Position numbers and translations under genes: made by a program
Shown: piece after piece, positions 16,512-25,975 of the stretch
Layout of the letters: each line of letters starts with the position of its first letter
Numbering within the stretch: position 1 is the stretch's first letter
Notes under the pieces: model-generated
What the model was told of the DNA's origin: nothing
The model's database searches: none
What the model saw: the letters and a program-made list of their open reading frames with translations, nothing else
Assembly (NCBI GenBank): GCA_026398735.1
Contig: JAPLSH010000005.1
Span: forward strand, 1-64,000
Origin: Pseudomonadota bacterium
Lineage (GTDB): Bacteria > Pseudomonadota > Gammaproteobacteria > Steroidobacterales > Steroidobacteraceae
Direction of reading: 5' to 3'
DNA length: 64,000 bases

Positions 16512-16906
16512 GTGGCGTCGGGCTCGAAGTCCAGTGACGCTGAGTTGATGCAATAGCGCAGCCCCGTAGGCTCTGGGCCGTCATCGAACACATGACCCAG
16601 ATGTGCCTCACAGTGCGCACAGGTCACTTCAGTGCGGATCATGCCGTGACTGGTGTCGCGATGACTGCGGACACGATCACCGGCCAGCGGCAACCAGAAG
16701 CTGGGCCAGCCACAGCCGGCATCAAACTTTTCCGCAGAGCGGAACAACTCCGTGTTGCAACATACGCAGCGATAAGTGCCCACCGCGGTGTGCGCCGCGT
16801 ATTTACCGGTAAAGGCACGTTCGGTGCCCTTTTCCTGAGTCACGTGGTACTGCAGCGATGAAAGGCGCTTTTTCAGTGCGTCTTTGTTGGGTTTATCTGC
16901 GCTCAT
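16508..16906 (-). CDS. msrB: peptide methionine-R-sulfoxide reductase
   Basis: Repairs the R form of methionine sulfoxide in proteins. The 132-residue product has two CxxC zinc pairs ([11 protein letters not shown] and [12 protein letters not shown]), the [10 protein letters not shown] motif and the catalytic Cys in RYCINSASL. The length is standard for a free-standing MsrB. It starts 21 bases after htpG ends and overlaps the hydrolase gene by four bases, so a shared stress-related transcript is plausible. Confidence 0.95.
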   Translation of the reverse strand: MSADKPNKDALKKRLSSLQYHVTQEKGTERAFTGKYAAHTAVGTYRCVCCNTELFRSAEKFDAGCGWPSFWLPLAGDRVRSHRDTSHGMIRTEVTCAHCEAHLGHVFDDGPEPTGLRYCINSASLDFEPDAT

Positions 16907-16927
16907 GCAAGGACTCCGTAGCCTGTG

Positions 16928-18835
16928 TCAGACGACAGCCGTGGCGAGCTTGACCAACAATTGGTTCAAGCGCCGTACGAACTCGCCGGGGTTCTCAAGC
17001 TGCCCCTGCTCGGTTAGCCGGGACTGATCAAACAGCAAGCGCGTGAGCGCCGCGAAATCATCATCGCCGAGTTTGGGCAGCAGCGCCAACAAGGGGTGTG
17101 ACAAGTTCACTTCCAAACTTGCCTTGCCAGCGGGCAGATCACCGCGACCTGCAGCGGCCAGCATGCGACGCATCTGCTCGCTCAAGTCGTTGTCGTCACG
17201 GGTCAGACACGCCGGCGATTCCGTCAGTCGATCACTGGCCCGTACTTGCTCAATGCTGTCGCCCAACACGGCCGCCATGCGCTCAAACAAAGCCTGCTGC
17301 TCTGGTGTCGCATCCTTGGCTTCGGCCTTGGGCGGTGCATCGGCCAGTTCGTCCAAGCCCAGATCACCGCGCGAGGCGTCCTGCAGCTGCTTGCCATCGA
17401 ACTCGTGCCACTGTCCGGTGATCCACGGATCAACTCGATCACCCAGCAACAGCACTTCAATGCCACGCGCACGCAGCCCTTCGATGAACGGACTGCTGCG
17501 CGCTGCGGCGCGACTCTCGGCCAGCACGTAATAGATACGCTTCTGGCCTGCCTTCATTCGCGCAACGTAGTCGGCCAACGACACGTTGTCGTCATCGGAT
17601 TCGCTGTGGGTGCTGGCAAAGCGCAGCAGCGGCAACAACTTGTCGCGGTTAGCCATGTCCTCGCCCACACCTTCCTTGAGCACCTGGCCAAATTCCTTCC
17701 AGAAGCCGGTGTATTTCTCTGGCTCATCCTTGGCCAGCCGCACCACCAGATCCAGCGCACGCTTGGTCAGCGCGCCGCGCATGGCTTCTACCTCAGCATC
17801 CTTTTGCAGCAATTCACGCGATACGTTGAGCGGCAGATCGCTGGAATCGAGCACGCCTTTTACAAAGCGCAGGTACATGGGCAGAAACTGCTCAGCGTCG
17901 TCCATGATGAACACGCGCCGCACATGCAGCTTGAGTCCGCGCGCTGCATCGCGCTGCCACAGGTCAAAGGGTGCATTGGCCGGCAAATACAATAAGCTGG
18001 TGTACTCGCGGCGACCCTCGACCTTGTTGTGGCTCCAGGCCAGCGGCGCGTTGCTGTCGTGGGTGATGTGCCGATAGAACGCTTGGTACTCTTCGTCGGT
18101 AATGTCGCTGCGCGGGCGCGTCCACAGTGCCTGTGCCTGATTGACCACCTCGGTGTCCAGCGTAGCCTCGCCTTCCTTGGGCATGCGCACCGGAAAGGCG
18201 ATGTGATCAGAATAGCGACGCACCAGCGTGCGCAGGCGCCAAGCATCGGCGAACTCTTTAGCGTCGTCCTTGAGATGCAGAACGATGGTCGTGCCACGCT
18301 GCGCGTGGTCGATGGTCTCGACGGTGTAATCGCCGTCGGCAGCAGATTCCCAGCGCACGCCGGCACTGGCCGGTTCGCCGGCGCGCCGTGACAGCACTTC
18401 GACCCTGTCAGCCACGATGAAGGCCGAATAAAAGCCAACGCCAAACTGGCCGATGAGCGCCGAGTCCTTCTGCGCGTCGCCGGTGAGCTTGCCAAAGAAC
18501 TCTGCGGTACCGGACTTGGCGATAGTGCCCAGGTGCGCGATCGCCTCCTCGCGGGTCATGCCAACGCCGTTGTCGCGAATCGACACGGTGCCCTTGTCCT
18601 TGTCGGCCTCTATCCAAATACCCAGTTCGCTGCCGTCGTCGAGTAATGCGGGCTCGGACAGCGCCAGAAAGCGCAGCTTGTCGTTGGCATCGGAGGCATT
18701 GGAGATCAGCTCGCGGAGGAAAATCTCGCGATGGCTGTACAGCGAATGGATCATGAGCTTGAGCAGCTCACGAACCTCGGCCTTGAAACCGCGGGTCTCG
18801 GCGGCAGGGGCGGCAGTCTGGGCGTCGGTGGTCAT
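16928..18835 (-). CDS. htpG: HtpG, Hsp90-family chaperone
   Basis: ATP-dependent cytosolic chaperone of 635 residues, the usual bacterial Hsp90 length. The N-terminal ATPase domain has LRELISNASDANDKL, DNGVGMTREEAI, GTIAKSGTAEF and GQFGVGFYSAFIVAD. The middle domain carries PLNVSRELLQ with its catalytic Arg. The C-terminal dimer domain runs to the end. A sigma-32-type promoter lies 36-64 bases upstream, which fits heat-shock control. msrB and a hydrolase follow on the same strand. Confidence 0.97.
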   Translation of the reverse strand: MTTDAQTAAPAAETRGFKAEVRELLKLMIHSLYSHREIFLRELISNASDANDKLRFLALSEPALLDDGSELGIWIEADKDKGTVSIRDNGVGMTREEAIAHLGTIAKSGTAEFFGKLTGDAQKDSALIGQFGVGFYSAFIVADRVEVLSRRAGEPASAGVRWESAADGDYTVETIDHAQRGTTIVLHLKDDAKEFADAWRLRTLVRRYSDHIAFPVRMPKEGEATLDTEVVNQAQALWTRPRSDITDEEYQAFYRHITHDSNAPLAWSHNKVEGRREYTSLLYLPANAPFDLWQRDAARGLKLHVRRVFIMDDAEQFLPMYLRFVKGVLDSSDLPLNVSRELLQKDAEVEAMRGALTKRALDLVVRLAKDEPEKYTGFWKEFGQVLKEGVGEDMANRDKLLPLLRFASTHSESDDDNVSLADYVARMKAGQKRIYYVLAESRAAARSSPFIEGLRARGIEVLLLGDRVDPWITGQWHEFDGKQLQDASRGDLGLDELADAPPKAEAKDATPEQQALFERMAAVLGDSIEQVRASDRLTESPACLTRDDNDLSEQMRRMLAAAGRGDLPAGKASLEVNLSHPLLALLPKLGDDDFAALTRLLFDQSRLTEQGQLENPGEFVRRLNQLLVKLATAVV

Positions 18836-18870
18836 GCATCACTCCGGAAGACGGACAAATCGTCTGCCGA

Positions 18871-18899
18871 AGGTGGGGCCGGAACAGGCCGGTTTCAAG
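18871..18899 (-). promoter_or_regulatory. sigma-32-type heat-shock promoter of htpG
   Basis: Read on the minus strand: CTTGAAA (18899-18893), a 14-base spacer, then CCCCACCT (18878-18871). This closely matches the sigma-32 consensus (CTTGAAA, 13-15 bases, CCCCATNT) and ends 36 bases before the htpG start. Confidence 0.8.
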
Positions 18900-18941
18900 A
18901 GCTGCCAAGCAGGCCCAGTAGCCTGCCCGCAGCAATGGCGG

Positions 18942-19169
18942 CTATTTCTTGCGCGGCGTGGCGCCGGTGTCTACATCCCAGCTACCGCGCACCTTGTCGG
19001 CCCAGCTGCGATAGCTGACCAAAGTATTCAGGTTGCGGCTCAAGGTGGCCTGGCGACCCCGACCGCGCTCACGGCGGGCCATCCAGTCTGCATAGAGCTC
19101 AGACGGTCCGGGGATGCGGATATCGACAGTGTCGTCGTCATCCCGGTGCAGCGATTGTGCGGTGTTCAT
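18942..19169 (-). CDS. small hypothetical protein upstream of htpG
   Basis: A 75-residue ORF with a good Shine-Dalgarno (GAGG six bases before the ATG). The product is charged, begins with an acidic patch (HRDDDDTVD) and has a basic middle (RRERGRGRQ), with no membrane segment or cysteine. I do not recognise a family. It lies 106 bases upstream of htpG, whose own sigma-32 promoter is in between, so it need not share that transcript. Support is the ribosome site, the fit of the ORF to the gap and the lack of any competing gene. Confidence 0.5.
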   Translation of the reverse strand: MNTAQSLHRDDDDTVDIRIPGPSELYADWMARRERGRGRQATLSRNLNTLVSYRSWADKVRGSWDVDTGATPRKK

Positions 19170-19277
19170 GGCTGGCCTCGACGCGGTGTGGTGGCTCCAC
19201 CCTGGAGCCCGTGTGCAAGCGAGACTACGACCCGCCCCACCGAGTCGCCGGACTTACATCACATCGCGGCAACAGCA

Positions 19278-19311
19278 CGGCAAGCCAATGGCAACAGATT
19301 GCCGCTTGCCG
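19278..19311 (-). terminator. imperfect hairpin downstream of ppnN
   Basis: An outer seven-pair stem (arms CGGCAAG and CTTGCCG) and an inner five-pair stem (GGCAA and TTGCC, loop CAGA) form a nested hairpin 30-63 bases past the ppnN stop. There is no clear T-run, so intrinsic termination is only a possibility. The remainder of 19170-19340 shows nothing else I can name. Confidence 0.35.
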
Positions 19312-19340
19312 GACACAGTTCACAGACAGGCTGCGTTATG

Positions 19341-20726
19341 TCATTTGACCAGTCGATAGCACGGCACATATTCGGTGCCCGGCAGCTTCATGCGCCCGGC
19401 AGCGACAAATCCGCGCAGCAGCTCATCGAGTGCCTGCACCACCTGCGGATCGCCATGCAGCTCATACGGACCCAGCCGCTCAATAGCTGCCAAGCCGTGT
19501 TCTTTGACGTTGCCCGATACGATGCCGGAAAAAGCACGGCGCAAATTAGCCACGCGCTCATGCAACGGCAGATCACGTGTCAGTTGCAGCGCACGCATCG
19601 ACTCATGAGTGGCCACAAACGGATGCTGGAACTCTTCGGGCACATGCAGCAGCCAATTGAAGTTGTATGAATCGTTAGCGGTGCGACGCGCGCTGCGCAC
19701 TTCGTTCATGGCCTGGGTTAATTCACGCGCCACCTGCGCCGCGTCATCGATGATGAAACGAATGTGCTGCAGCGCTTCATTGCCCAGCGTGGCGCCGATG
19801 AACTCGCGCAGCTGCACAAAATACGACGCGCTGGAGGCAGGCCCGGTCAGGATCAGCGGTACAACCTGAGCTGCATTGCGCGGATCGAGCAGGATGCCCA
19901 GCAGATACAGAATCTCTTCCATCGTGCCCGCGCCACCGGGGAACACCACCACGCCATGTGCCAGGCGCATGAAGGCCTCTAGGCGCTTTTCGATGTCGGG
20001 CATGATGACTAACTGATTGACGATCGCATTGGGCGGCTCGGCCGCAATGATGCCGGGCTCCGTCAGGCCGATATAACGACCATTGGCGATGCGCTGCTTG
20101 GCATGGCCGATGGTGGCGCCCTTCATCGGCCCCTTCATGGCGCCCGGCCCGCAGCCCGTGCACACATCCAAACCACGCAGGCCCATCTCATAGCCCACAC
20201 GCTTGGTGTACTGGTATTCGGGCTCGTTGATTGAGTGACCACCCCAGCAGACGATGAGGTTTGGCTTGATTTTGCGCTCCAGCACGCGCGCGTTGCGCAG
20301 CACATGGAACACCGCGTTGGTGATCGAATCTGGCTTGGTCAGATCAAAGCGCGAGCCCTGCTGTATCTCATAGGCGATAAACACCACGTCGCGCAGCACC
20401 GCAAACAGATGCTCTTTGATGCCACGGATCATCTGTCCATCGACAAATGCTGAAGCCGGCGCATTGCTGATGCGCAGGCGGATGCCCCAAGGATGGCGCA
20501 CCACATGCACATCAAAATGCCGAAAGCGGTCGAACAGCTCTTTGGCGTTGTCGCTGTCTGTGCCCGAGTTAAGTACCGCCAGCGCACACTTGCGAAACAG
20601 TGCATGCACCCCGCCGGCGCCTTGGTTGAGCAGCACCTGGATCTCGGATTGCGAGAGGTTTTCGAGGCTACCTCGTGGCCCGACGCTGGCATCCACCACT
20701 TCGGGCAGATCAATGATGGTTTCCAT
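19341..20726 (-). CDS. ppnN: PpnN/YgdH nucleotide 5'-monophosphate nucleosidase
   Basis: LOG-family enzyme that splits purine and pyrimidine monophosphates into base and ribose 5-phosphate; in E. coli it is a (p)ppGpp target. The 461-residue length fits PpnN rather than the short plant-type LOG proteins. The core has VCWGGHSINEPEYQYTK, CTGCGPGAMKGPMKGA, and the LOG signature VVFPGGAGTMEEILY. N- and C-terminal domains flank it as in E. coli YgdH. It is preceded, on the same strand after 13 bases, by an L,D-transpeptidase gene. Confidence 0.93.
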   Translation of the reverse strand: METIIDLPEVVDASVGPRGSLENLSQSEIQVLLNQGAGGVHALFRKCALAVLNSGTDSDNAKELFDRFRHFDVHVVRHPWGIRLRISNAPASAFVDGQMIRGIKEHLFAVLRDVVFIAYEIQQGSRFDLTKPDSITNAVFHVLRNARVLERKIKPNLIVCWGGHSINEPEYQYTKRVGYEMGLRGLDVCTGCGPGAMKGPMKGATIGHAKQRIANGRYIGLTEPGIIAAEPPNAIVNQLVIMPDIEKRLEAFMRLAHGVVVFPGGAGTMEEILYLLGILLDPRNAAQVVPLILTGPASSASYFVQLREFIGATLGNEALQHIRFIIDDAAQVARELTQAMNEVRSARRTANDSYNFNWLLHVPEEFQHPFVATHESMRALQLTRDLPLHERVANLRRAFSGIVSGNVKEHGLAAIERLGPYELHGDPQVVQALDELLRGFVAAGRMKLPGTEYVPCYRLVK

Positions 20727-20739
20727 GCGGCGGTATGTC

Positions 20740-21261
20740 CTAGGGATAGATGTCGATGGGAATATCGGTGCGTGTCATCAACCAGATTTCGACCATGTCG
20801 GAGTTGGACACCGAGATGCAGCCGTCGGTCCAATCGTTGCGGTCATACCAAGCGGCGTCATGGCTGGGATTGTTAGGCCGGCCATGAATCATGATGGCAC
20901 CGCCTGCGTCCCAGCCATTGGCCTTGGCACGTTTGACGTCTTGGTCACGCGGATAGGTCACTTGGATCGACAGGAAATACTCGCTGCGCGGATTGCGATA
21001 GCCGATTGAATAGCGGCCCTCAGGCGTACGAAAGTCGCCCTCGCGCTCTTTGTGACCTTCGGGCACCAGACCCAGTGCCACCTTGTAGCGGCGTAGCACT
21101 TCACCGCGATGCAACAGCTCAAGCACACGCTGCGCTTTGTGCACCACCAGCCGATCTGCTTGCGGCAGCGCCGCCACCCGCCGCTCTGCAGGCACGGCAG
21201 CTAGTGCTGGCGCCAAGGCCAGCAACACCATCAATACACACTGAACACTGCGCGACACCAT
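20740..21261 (-). CDS. L,D-transpeptidase (YkuD domain), exported
   Basis: Predicted periplasmic enzyme of cell-wall cross-linking or modification, 173 residues. A signal peptide (about residues 1-22, VLMVLLALAPALAA) precedes a YkuD domain with RTPEGRYSIGYRNP, the active-site His in IMIHGRPN and the Cys in DWTDGCISVSN. The ATG at 21261 has GGAGAG upstream and gives the signal peptide; a much longer upstream reading is not supported. It lies between ppnN and a lytic transglycosylase gene, so two wall enzymes are adjacent. Confidence 0.92.
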   Translation of the reverse strand: MVSRSVQCVLMVLLALAPALAAVPAERRVAALPQADRLVVHKAQRVLELLHRGEVLRRYKVALGLVPEGHKEREGDFRTPEGRYSIGYRNPRSEYFLSIQVTYPRDQDVKRAKANGWDAGGAIMIHGRPNNPSHDAAWYDRNDWTDGCISVSNSDMVEIWLMTRTDIPIDIYP

Positions 21262-21299
21262 CCGGCTCTCCGCCAAACACGTGAAAACAGTATAAGACC

Positions 21300-23057
21300 T
21301 CAACCGGCTGGCAGGTCTTCGACTCGCGGCACCACGACTCGCAAGCCCTGACGCAAGGCCGCAAAGTTGATGTCCGGGTTGTACTGCTGCAGCAGCCACA
21401 CGGGGATCTGTGAAAAGCGTTGCGTCAGCGACCACAACGAATCGCCGGGCCTGGCAATGTAGACCTCGGTTCCGGCGATGCGGCGTTTGGCAAAGTACTC
21501 GGACTGCACCTGGCGGTGATAGTCACGCCGCAGCTGCTCATACTGCCCGCGCGCCACGCGCGTGAAGTCCACTTTGAGCTTGGCACCCAAGGGCAGCGCC
21601 GCAGCGGGCTTTAGAGTGTTGATCTGCGCCAACCGTGCTACTGGGATGTCCAACCAGTCGGCATGGCGCGCCAGTGTTTCGGCAGCGGCAACCCGCACGC
21701 TGTTATCGGCAGCCACGCTGTAGTCGATCGGATCGCCGCCATCGGTAGCCACCGGTGCACGCGGCACCGGACCTGCGGGCACTGCCGGCTCGGGTGCCAC
21801 AGTAGGGGTGGGTTGCGGTTGCGTGTCGGCTGCAGCGAGTTTGACCTTGCCGTTCTTGGGTTGGCCTGCCAGCTTTTCCGTCGGCGCGAGCTTGGCTGCC
21901 AGCAGTTGTGGCGTCCAGGGCGTGCCTTGAGCCGGCAGACGCAACCGATATCCCTTAGGCACCACACGTTGGCCGCGCCACACACTGGGCAACAGCGCCG
22001 GATTGAGCTGCTTGAGTGTGCCGCGATCAATCTTGATCACGCGCTCCAGTGCGGCGACCGGTACAAAGGCCGGCACTTCAACCTCTGCAAAGCGCGCTTC
22101 AGGATGGCGGTCCAAGTTGCCGAAGTAGCGCTGTGGATTGCGATCAATCTCTAGCGCAGCCAGAAACGACACATAGAAGTTGCGAGAGGCAAAACCGAAT
22201 GTCGTGCTCTTGTAGCCGCGCACAATGCGCACGATGTCATCGGTCTGCATTGCATCGCGCGCACGGCGCATGCCAGCTGCACCGTGGTTGTAGGCGGTCA
22301 GCGCCAGCGGCCAACTACCCAGCAATCGATAATTGAAGTCGAGCAGTTGTGCAGCGGCCTCGGTCGCACGAAACGGATCCATCCGTTCGTCCACGGCATC
22401 ATCGATACGCAGAAAGCGCCGGCCGGTAGAGCGCATGAACTGCCACAGTCCGGCCGCACCCACCTTGGAATAGGCCGCCGCATTAAAAGACGATTCAACG
22501 TGGGGGAGCGCCGAGATCTCTGGCGGCAACCCCTTGCTGGCCAGCACATCGGCTATATGCGGACCCCAAGTGCCCGACCGCTGCATGCCCTCACGAAAGC
22601 GATCGGCTTGGCCCAATTGGAAGCGCACACCCTCTGCAGCCTGCACAAAGCGCTCAGGCGATGCCTCGTTGCCAAACATCGCACGCACCCGCGTGGCTTC
22701 TTCGTCATCGGGCTCGCCCTGCGCCATACGCCGCAGTACAGCGCGCCAGTGGTCACGCTGACCGTCGATCAGGTCGCGCCGGGCCGCGCTGCTGGCTTCA
22801 GGATCCAAATACACCGTGCCGTAGACCACGGCCAGGTTGTTCTCGTCGTGCAACAACCCTTGGCGCGTAGTGACCTGGGTATAGACACGCACCCAGAACT
22901 GCACATCGCGCTCTAGCTCTGGGGGGCGTGGGAGATCGGCGGGTGCTGCCTGCAGCGGTACGACACACAGCAGCAGGCAGACACTGATCAGAACATGCAG
23001 CAGCGAGAGTAGCGAGCGCTGCGGCGCGTCCAGACGACTAGGCTGGGGCAACAGCAC
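21300..23057 (-). CDS. MltD-like lytic transglycosylase with LysM domain
   Basis: Periplasmic muramidase-type enzyme that cleaves peptidoglycan, 585 residues. N-terminal hydrophobic signal (about 17-38). The SLT domain (about 175-290) has catalytic Glu188 in PHVESSFN, then SKVGAAGLWQFM and ALTAYNHG. A C-terminal LysM (about 530-578) starts EVYIARPGDSLWSLTQRF. A further degenerate LysM-like stretch lies in the middle after a Pro/Lys-rich linker. There is no lipobox Cys at a clear position. It follows nrdJb on the same strand with no gap. Confidence 0.92.
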   Translation of the reverse strand: MLLPQPSRLDAPQRSLLSLLHVLISVCLLLCVVPLQAAPADLPRPPELERDVQFWVRVYTQVTTRQGLLHDENNLAVVYGTVYLDPEASSAARRDLIDGQRDHWRAVLRRMAQGEPDDEEATRVRAMFGNEASPERFVQAAEGVRFQLGQADRFREGMQRSGTWGPHIADVLASKGLPPEISALPHVESSFNAAAYSKVGAAGLWQFMRSTGRRFLRIDDAVDERMDPFRATEAAAQLLDFNYRLLGSWPLALTAYNHGAAGMRRARDAMQTDDIVRIVRGYKSTTFGFASRNFYVSFLAALEIDRNPQRYFGNLDRHPEARFAEVEVPAFVPVAALERVIKIDRGTLKQLNPALLPSVWRGQRVVPKGYRLRLPAQGTPWTPQLLAAKLAPTEKLAGQPKNGKVKLAAADTQPQPTPTVAPEPAVPAGPVPRAPVATDGGDPIDYSVAADNSVRVAAAETLARHADWLDIPVARLAQINTLKPAAALPLGAKLKVDFTRVARGQYEQLRRDYHRQVQSEYFAKRRIAGTEVYIARPGDSLWSLTQRFSQIPVWLLQQYNPDINFAALRQGLRVVVPRVEDLPAG

Positions 23058-23753
23058 TCAACCGCATTTAGAGTCGCCGCAGTTCAAGCAGGTCATGCAA
23101 CCGTCCATCATGATGACGGCGGCAGTGCTGCACTTGTTGCACAGCTGCGCGCCTTCGGGGAAGTGCGGCTTGGCAAACGCATCCTGCTGACGCTGACGTG
23201 CATCGAACTCGGCGCGCTTGGTTTCGATCAGCTTGCGCTGATGCTCATCCAGGCCCACCGGACGCAGCATGCCGATCATCTGCAGGTGCTTCTCGATGAC
23301 ATGGCCCAGCTCGGCAATGATGGAGGCCATGAACTTGCCGCCCGGCTGCCAGTAGCCGCCACGCGGATCGAACACCGCCTTGAGCTCATCGACCAGGAAG
23401 GTGACATCGCCACCCTTGCGAAACACCGCCGATATGATGCGCGTCAACGCCACGATCCACTGGAAGTGATCGAGGTTCTTGGAGTTGATGAAGATCTCGA
23501 ACGGCCTGCGCTGCTCGTGCTCGGTGCCCTCGTTGAGCACGATGTCGTTGATGGTCACGTACATCGCGTGGTCGGAGACCGGCGTTTTGATCTTGTAGGT
23601 CGAGCCGATCAGCATCTCGGGACGCTGGATCTCCTCGTGCATACGAATGACCGTGGCCTTGGGCGGCAACTCGGCCACCGCAGCAGCCGGCTTTTCGGCC
23701 GGCTTGCCCACACGGTATTTGACGATGCGTTTTTCGATCTTGAGCGAACTCAT
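23058..23753 (-). CDS. nrdJb: NrdJb, second part of split class II ribonucleotide reductase
   Basis: Small subunit-like C-terminal portion of a two-gene B12-dependent ribonucleotide reductase, as in Pseudomonas nrdJa/nrdJb. The 231-residue protein holds a TSCPD-type domain (about 60-150) and ends in a cysteine cluster CNKCSTAAVIMMDGCMTCLNC plus SKCG. The terminal cysteines probably shuttle electrons from thioredoxin to the active site in NrdJa, by analogy with other class II enzymes. Its ATG overlaps the nrdJa stop (ATGA), so the two parts are made together. Confidence 0.92.
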   Translation of the reverse strand: MSSLKIEKRIVKYRVGKPAEKPAAAVAELPPKATVIRMHEEIQRPEMLIGSTYKIKTPVSDHAMYVTINDIVLNEGTEHEQRRPFEIFINSKNLDHFQWIVALTRIISAVFRKGGDVTFLVDELKAVFDPRGGYWQPGGKFMASIIAELGHVIEKHLQMIGMLRPVGLDEHQRKLIETKRAEFDARQRQQDAFAKPHFPEGAQLCNKCSTAAVIMMDGCMTCLNCGDSKCG

Positions 23754-25927
23754 TGTGCATCCTCCGACTGCGTCGAGGTCTGGTACTTGCCGTAGTAGCC
23801 CTCTTTCAGGGCGTCATACAGGTTGGCGGCCGAGTGCATCTCGCCGTCGTACTCGATCTCTTGGTCGCCAGACACTTCGATGTCGCTGCCGTCGTCGAGC
23901 GTGAACACATACTTGGTGTTCTTAAGGTCTTCTTCCTTGACCAGCACGCCTTGGAACGCCTCGGGGTTGAAGCGGAAGGTGGTGCAACCCTTGAGACCCT
24001 TCTCGTGGGCGTATTGGTAGATGTGCTTGAAGTCGTCGTACTTGTAGTCGGTGGGCACGTTGGCAGTCTTGGAGATCGACGAATCGACCCAGATCTGCGC
24101 TGCCGCCTGAATATCGACGTGCTGCGCGGGCGTCACGTCATCGGCGGTGGTGAAGTACTCGGGCAGACGCTGCGAGGCCTCGGTGGAATGCGGCATGGCA
24201 TCCGCATTGATGAGCTCGCGATAGGCCAGCAGCTCGAACGAGAACACATCGACCTTTTCTTTGGTCTTGCGGCCTTCGCGAATCACGTTGCGGAAATAGT
24301 GATGCGCAAACGACGGCTCGATGCCGTTGCTGGCGTTGTTGGCCAGTGACAGCGAGATGGTGCCGGTGGGCGCAATAGACGTGTGGTGCGTGAAACGCGC
24401 ACCGGTCTGCGCCAGCTCTTCGACCAACTGCGGCGCGACTTCTGCAACGCGCTGCATGTAGCGGCTGTAGCGTGCATGCAGGATACGACCCGGAATGCGC
24501 GCACCGATCTTCCAGCCATCACGGGCCATCTCGGGACGCTTGCGCAGCATCTCGGCGCTGACCACGAACTCTTCGTTCATGATGGGCGCAGAGCCCTTTT
24601 CGCGTGCCAGCTCGAGGCCCGCTTCCCAACCGGCCACAGCCATTTCGCGCGACACCTGTTCGGTGAAGGCCACCGACTCGGGGCTGCCGTATTTCATGCC
24701 CAGCAGCGTGAGCGTGGAGCCCAGGCCCAAAAAGCCCATGCCATGACGGCGCTTGCGCTGGATCTCGTTGCGCTGCTGCTCCAGCGGCAGGCCGTTGATC
24801 TCGACGACGTTGTCGAGCATGCGCGTGAAGACCTTGACCACATCGCGGTATTCGTCCCAATCAAAGCGCGCCTGCTCTGTGAAGGGCTGCAACACAAAGC
24901 GAGTGAGATTGACCGAACCCAACAGGCAGGAGCCATAGGGCGGCAGCGGCTGCTCGCCGCAGGGGTTAGTGGCGCGGATGTTCTCGCACCACCAGTTGTT
25001 GTTCATCTCGTTGACGCGGTCGATGAGGATGAAGCCCGGCTCAGCAAAGTCATAGGTGGACGACATGATGACGTCCCACATGCGACGTGCCGGCAGCGTC
25101 TTGTAAACGCGGCAGGCCACTAGGCCATCAGCGCTAGTGACATAGCCGTCGTGCAGCGGCCACTCGCGCCATACGAACTTGGTCGCGTCGTCGAGATTAT
25201 CTTTAGCTGAATCGTATTCTTTGAGGCCGAGCGGAAACGACAGCTTCCACTCGCCGTCTTCGCGCACAGCCTTCATGAACTCGTCGGTGATCAGCAGCGA
25301 CAGGTTGAACTGGCGCAAGCGGCCGTTCTCACGCTTGACGCGGATGAACTCCATAGCATCGGGATGACCGACATCGAAGGTGCCCATCTGCGCGCCGCGA
25401 CGGCCACCGGCCGACGACACGGTAAAACACATCTTGTCGTAGATATCCATGAACGACAGCGGGCCGGAGGTATAGGCGCCAGCGCCGGACACATAAGCGC
25501 CGCGCGGACGCAGCGTGGAGAATTCGTAGCCGATGCCGCAACCGGCCTTCAACGTGAGGCCTGCCTCATGCACCTTGCCAAGAATGTCGTCCATCGAGTC
25601 GCGCACGATGCCCGAGACGGTGCAATTGATGGTGGAGGTGGCGGGCTTGTGTTCCCACGCGCCGGCATTGGAGGTGATGCGACCGGCAGGGATGGCACCC
25701 TTGCGCAAGGCCCGCAGAAAACGCCCATGCCAATGCTCGCGCTGCTCCGGCGACTCGATGTCGGCCAGTGCGCGCGCAACGCGCAAATAAGTATCGTCCA
25801 TGCTGCGATCGATGGCGGTACCGTCCTTGGAAGTAAGGCGGTACTTCTTATCCCAGATGTCTATGGACGCTTCCTGGAAGGAAATGCTGTCGACATCTTT
25901 GGGAACGATTTTGAGCAGGCTATTCAT
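23750..25927 (-). CDS. nrdJa: NrdJa, adenosylcobalamin-dependent (class II) ribonucleotide reductase
   Basis: Converts ribonucleotides to deoxyribonucleotides with a cobalamin-derived thiyl radical, independent of oxygen. The 725-residue protein has the substrate-side Cys in TSTINCTVSG, KAGCGIGYEFS, the active-site NPCGEQPLPPYGSCLLGSVNL region and TGTISLSLANNASNGIEP. The ATG at 25927 gives the family N terminus; a GTG at 25963 is open, but it would place an NrdR-like box inside the gene. The gene lacks the C-terminal cysteine tail, which is supplied by nrdJb. Confidence 0.94.
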   Translation of the reverse strand: MNSLLKIVPKDVDSISFQEASIDIWDKKYRLTSKDGTAIDRSMDDTYLRVARALADIESPEQREHWHGRFLRALRKGAIPAGRITSNAGAWEHKPATSTINCTVSGIVRDSMDDILGKVHEAGLTLKAGCGIGYEFSTLRPRGAYVSGAGAYTSGPLSFMDIYDKMCFTVSSAGGRRGAQMGTFDVGHPDAMEFIRVKRENGRLRQFNLSLLITDEFMKAVREDGEWKLSFPLGLKEYDSAKDNLDDATKFVWREWPLHDGYVTSADGLVACRVYKTLPARRMWDVIMSSTYDFAEPGFILIDRVNEMNNNWWCENIRATNPCGEQPLPPYGSCLLGSVNLTRFVLQPFTEQARFDWDEYRDVVKVFTRMLDNVVEINGLPLEQQRNEIQRKRRHGMGFLGLGSTLTLLGMKYGSPESVAFTEQVSREMAVAGWEAGLELAREKGSAPIMNEEFVVSAEMLRKRPEMARDGWKIGARIPGRILHARYSRYMQRVAEVAPQLVEELAQTGARFTHHTSIAPTGTISLSLANNASNGIEPSFAHHYFRNVIREGRKTKEKVDVFSFELLAYRELINADAMPHSTEASQRLPEYFTTADDVTPAQHVDIQAAAQIWVDSSISKTANVPTDYKYDDFKHIYQYAHEKGLKGCTTFRFNPEAFQGVLVKEEDLKNTKYVFTLDDGSDIEVSGDQEIEYDGEMHSAANLYDALKEGYYGKYQTSTQSEDAQ

Positions 25928-25959
25928 GAATTTAGTTTTCTCCCCGACGACGGCCGGCA

Positions 25960-25975
25960 CCACAAGATGTTGTGT
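25960..25975 (-). promoter_or_regulatory. NrdR-like box and promoter of nrdJa
   Basis: The 16-base element CCACAAGATGTTGTGT (plus strand) matches the NrdR box (acacaAtATcTtGtgt) at 13 of 16 positions and holds a five-base inverted repeat. It lies 33-48 bases upstream of the nrdJa ATG. A candidate promoter is just upstream on the minus strand: TTGACG (26016-26011), 18 bases, TAGTCT (25992-25987), which puts the box near +1. NrdR sites normally occur in pairs; I find only one clear copy. Confidence 0.5.
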
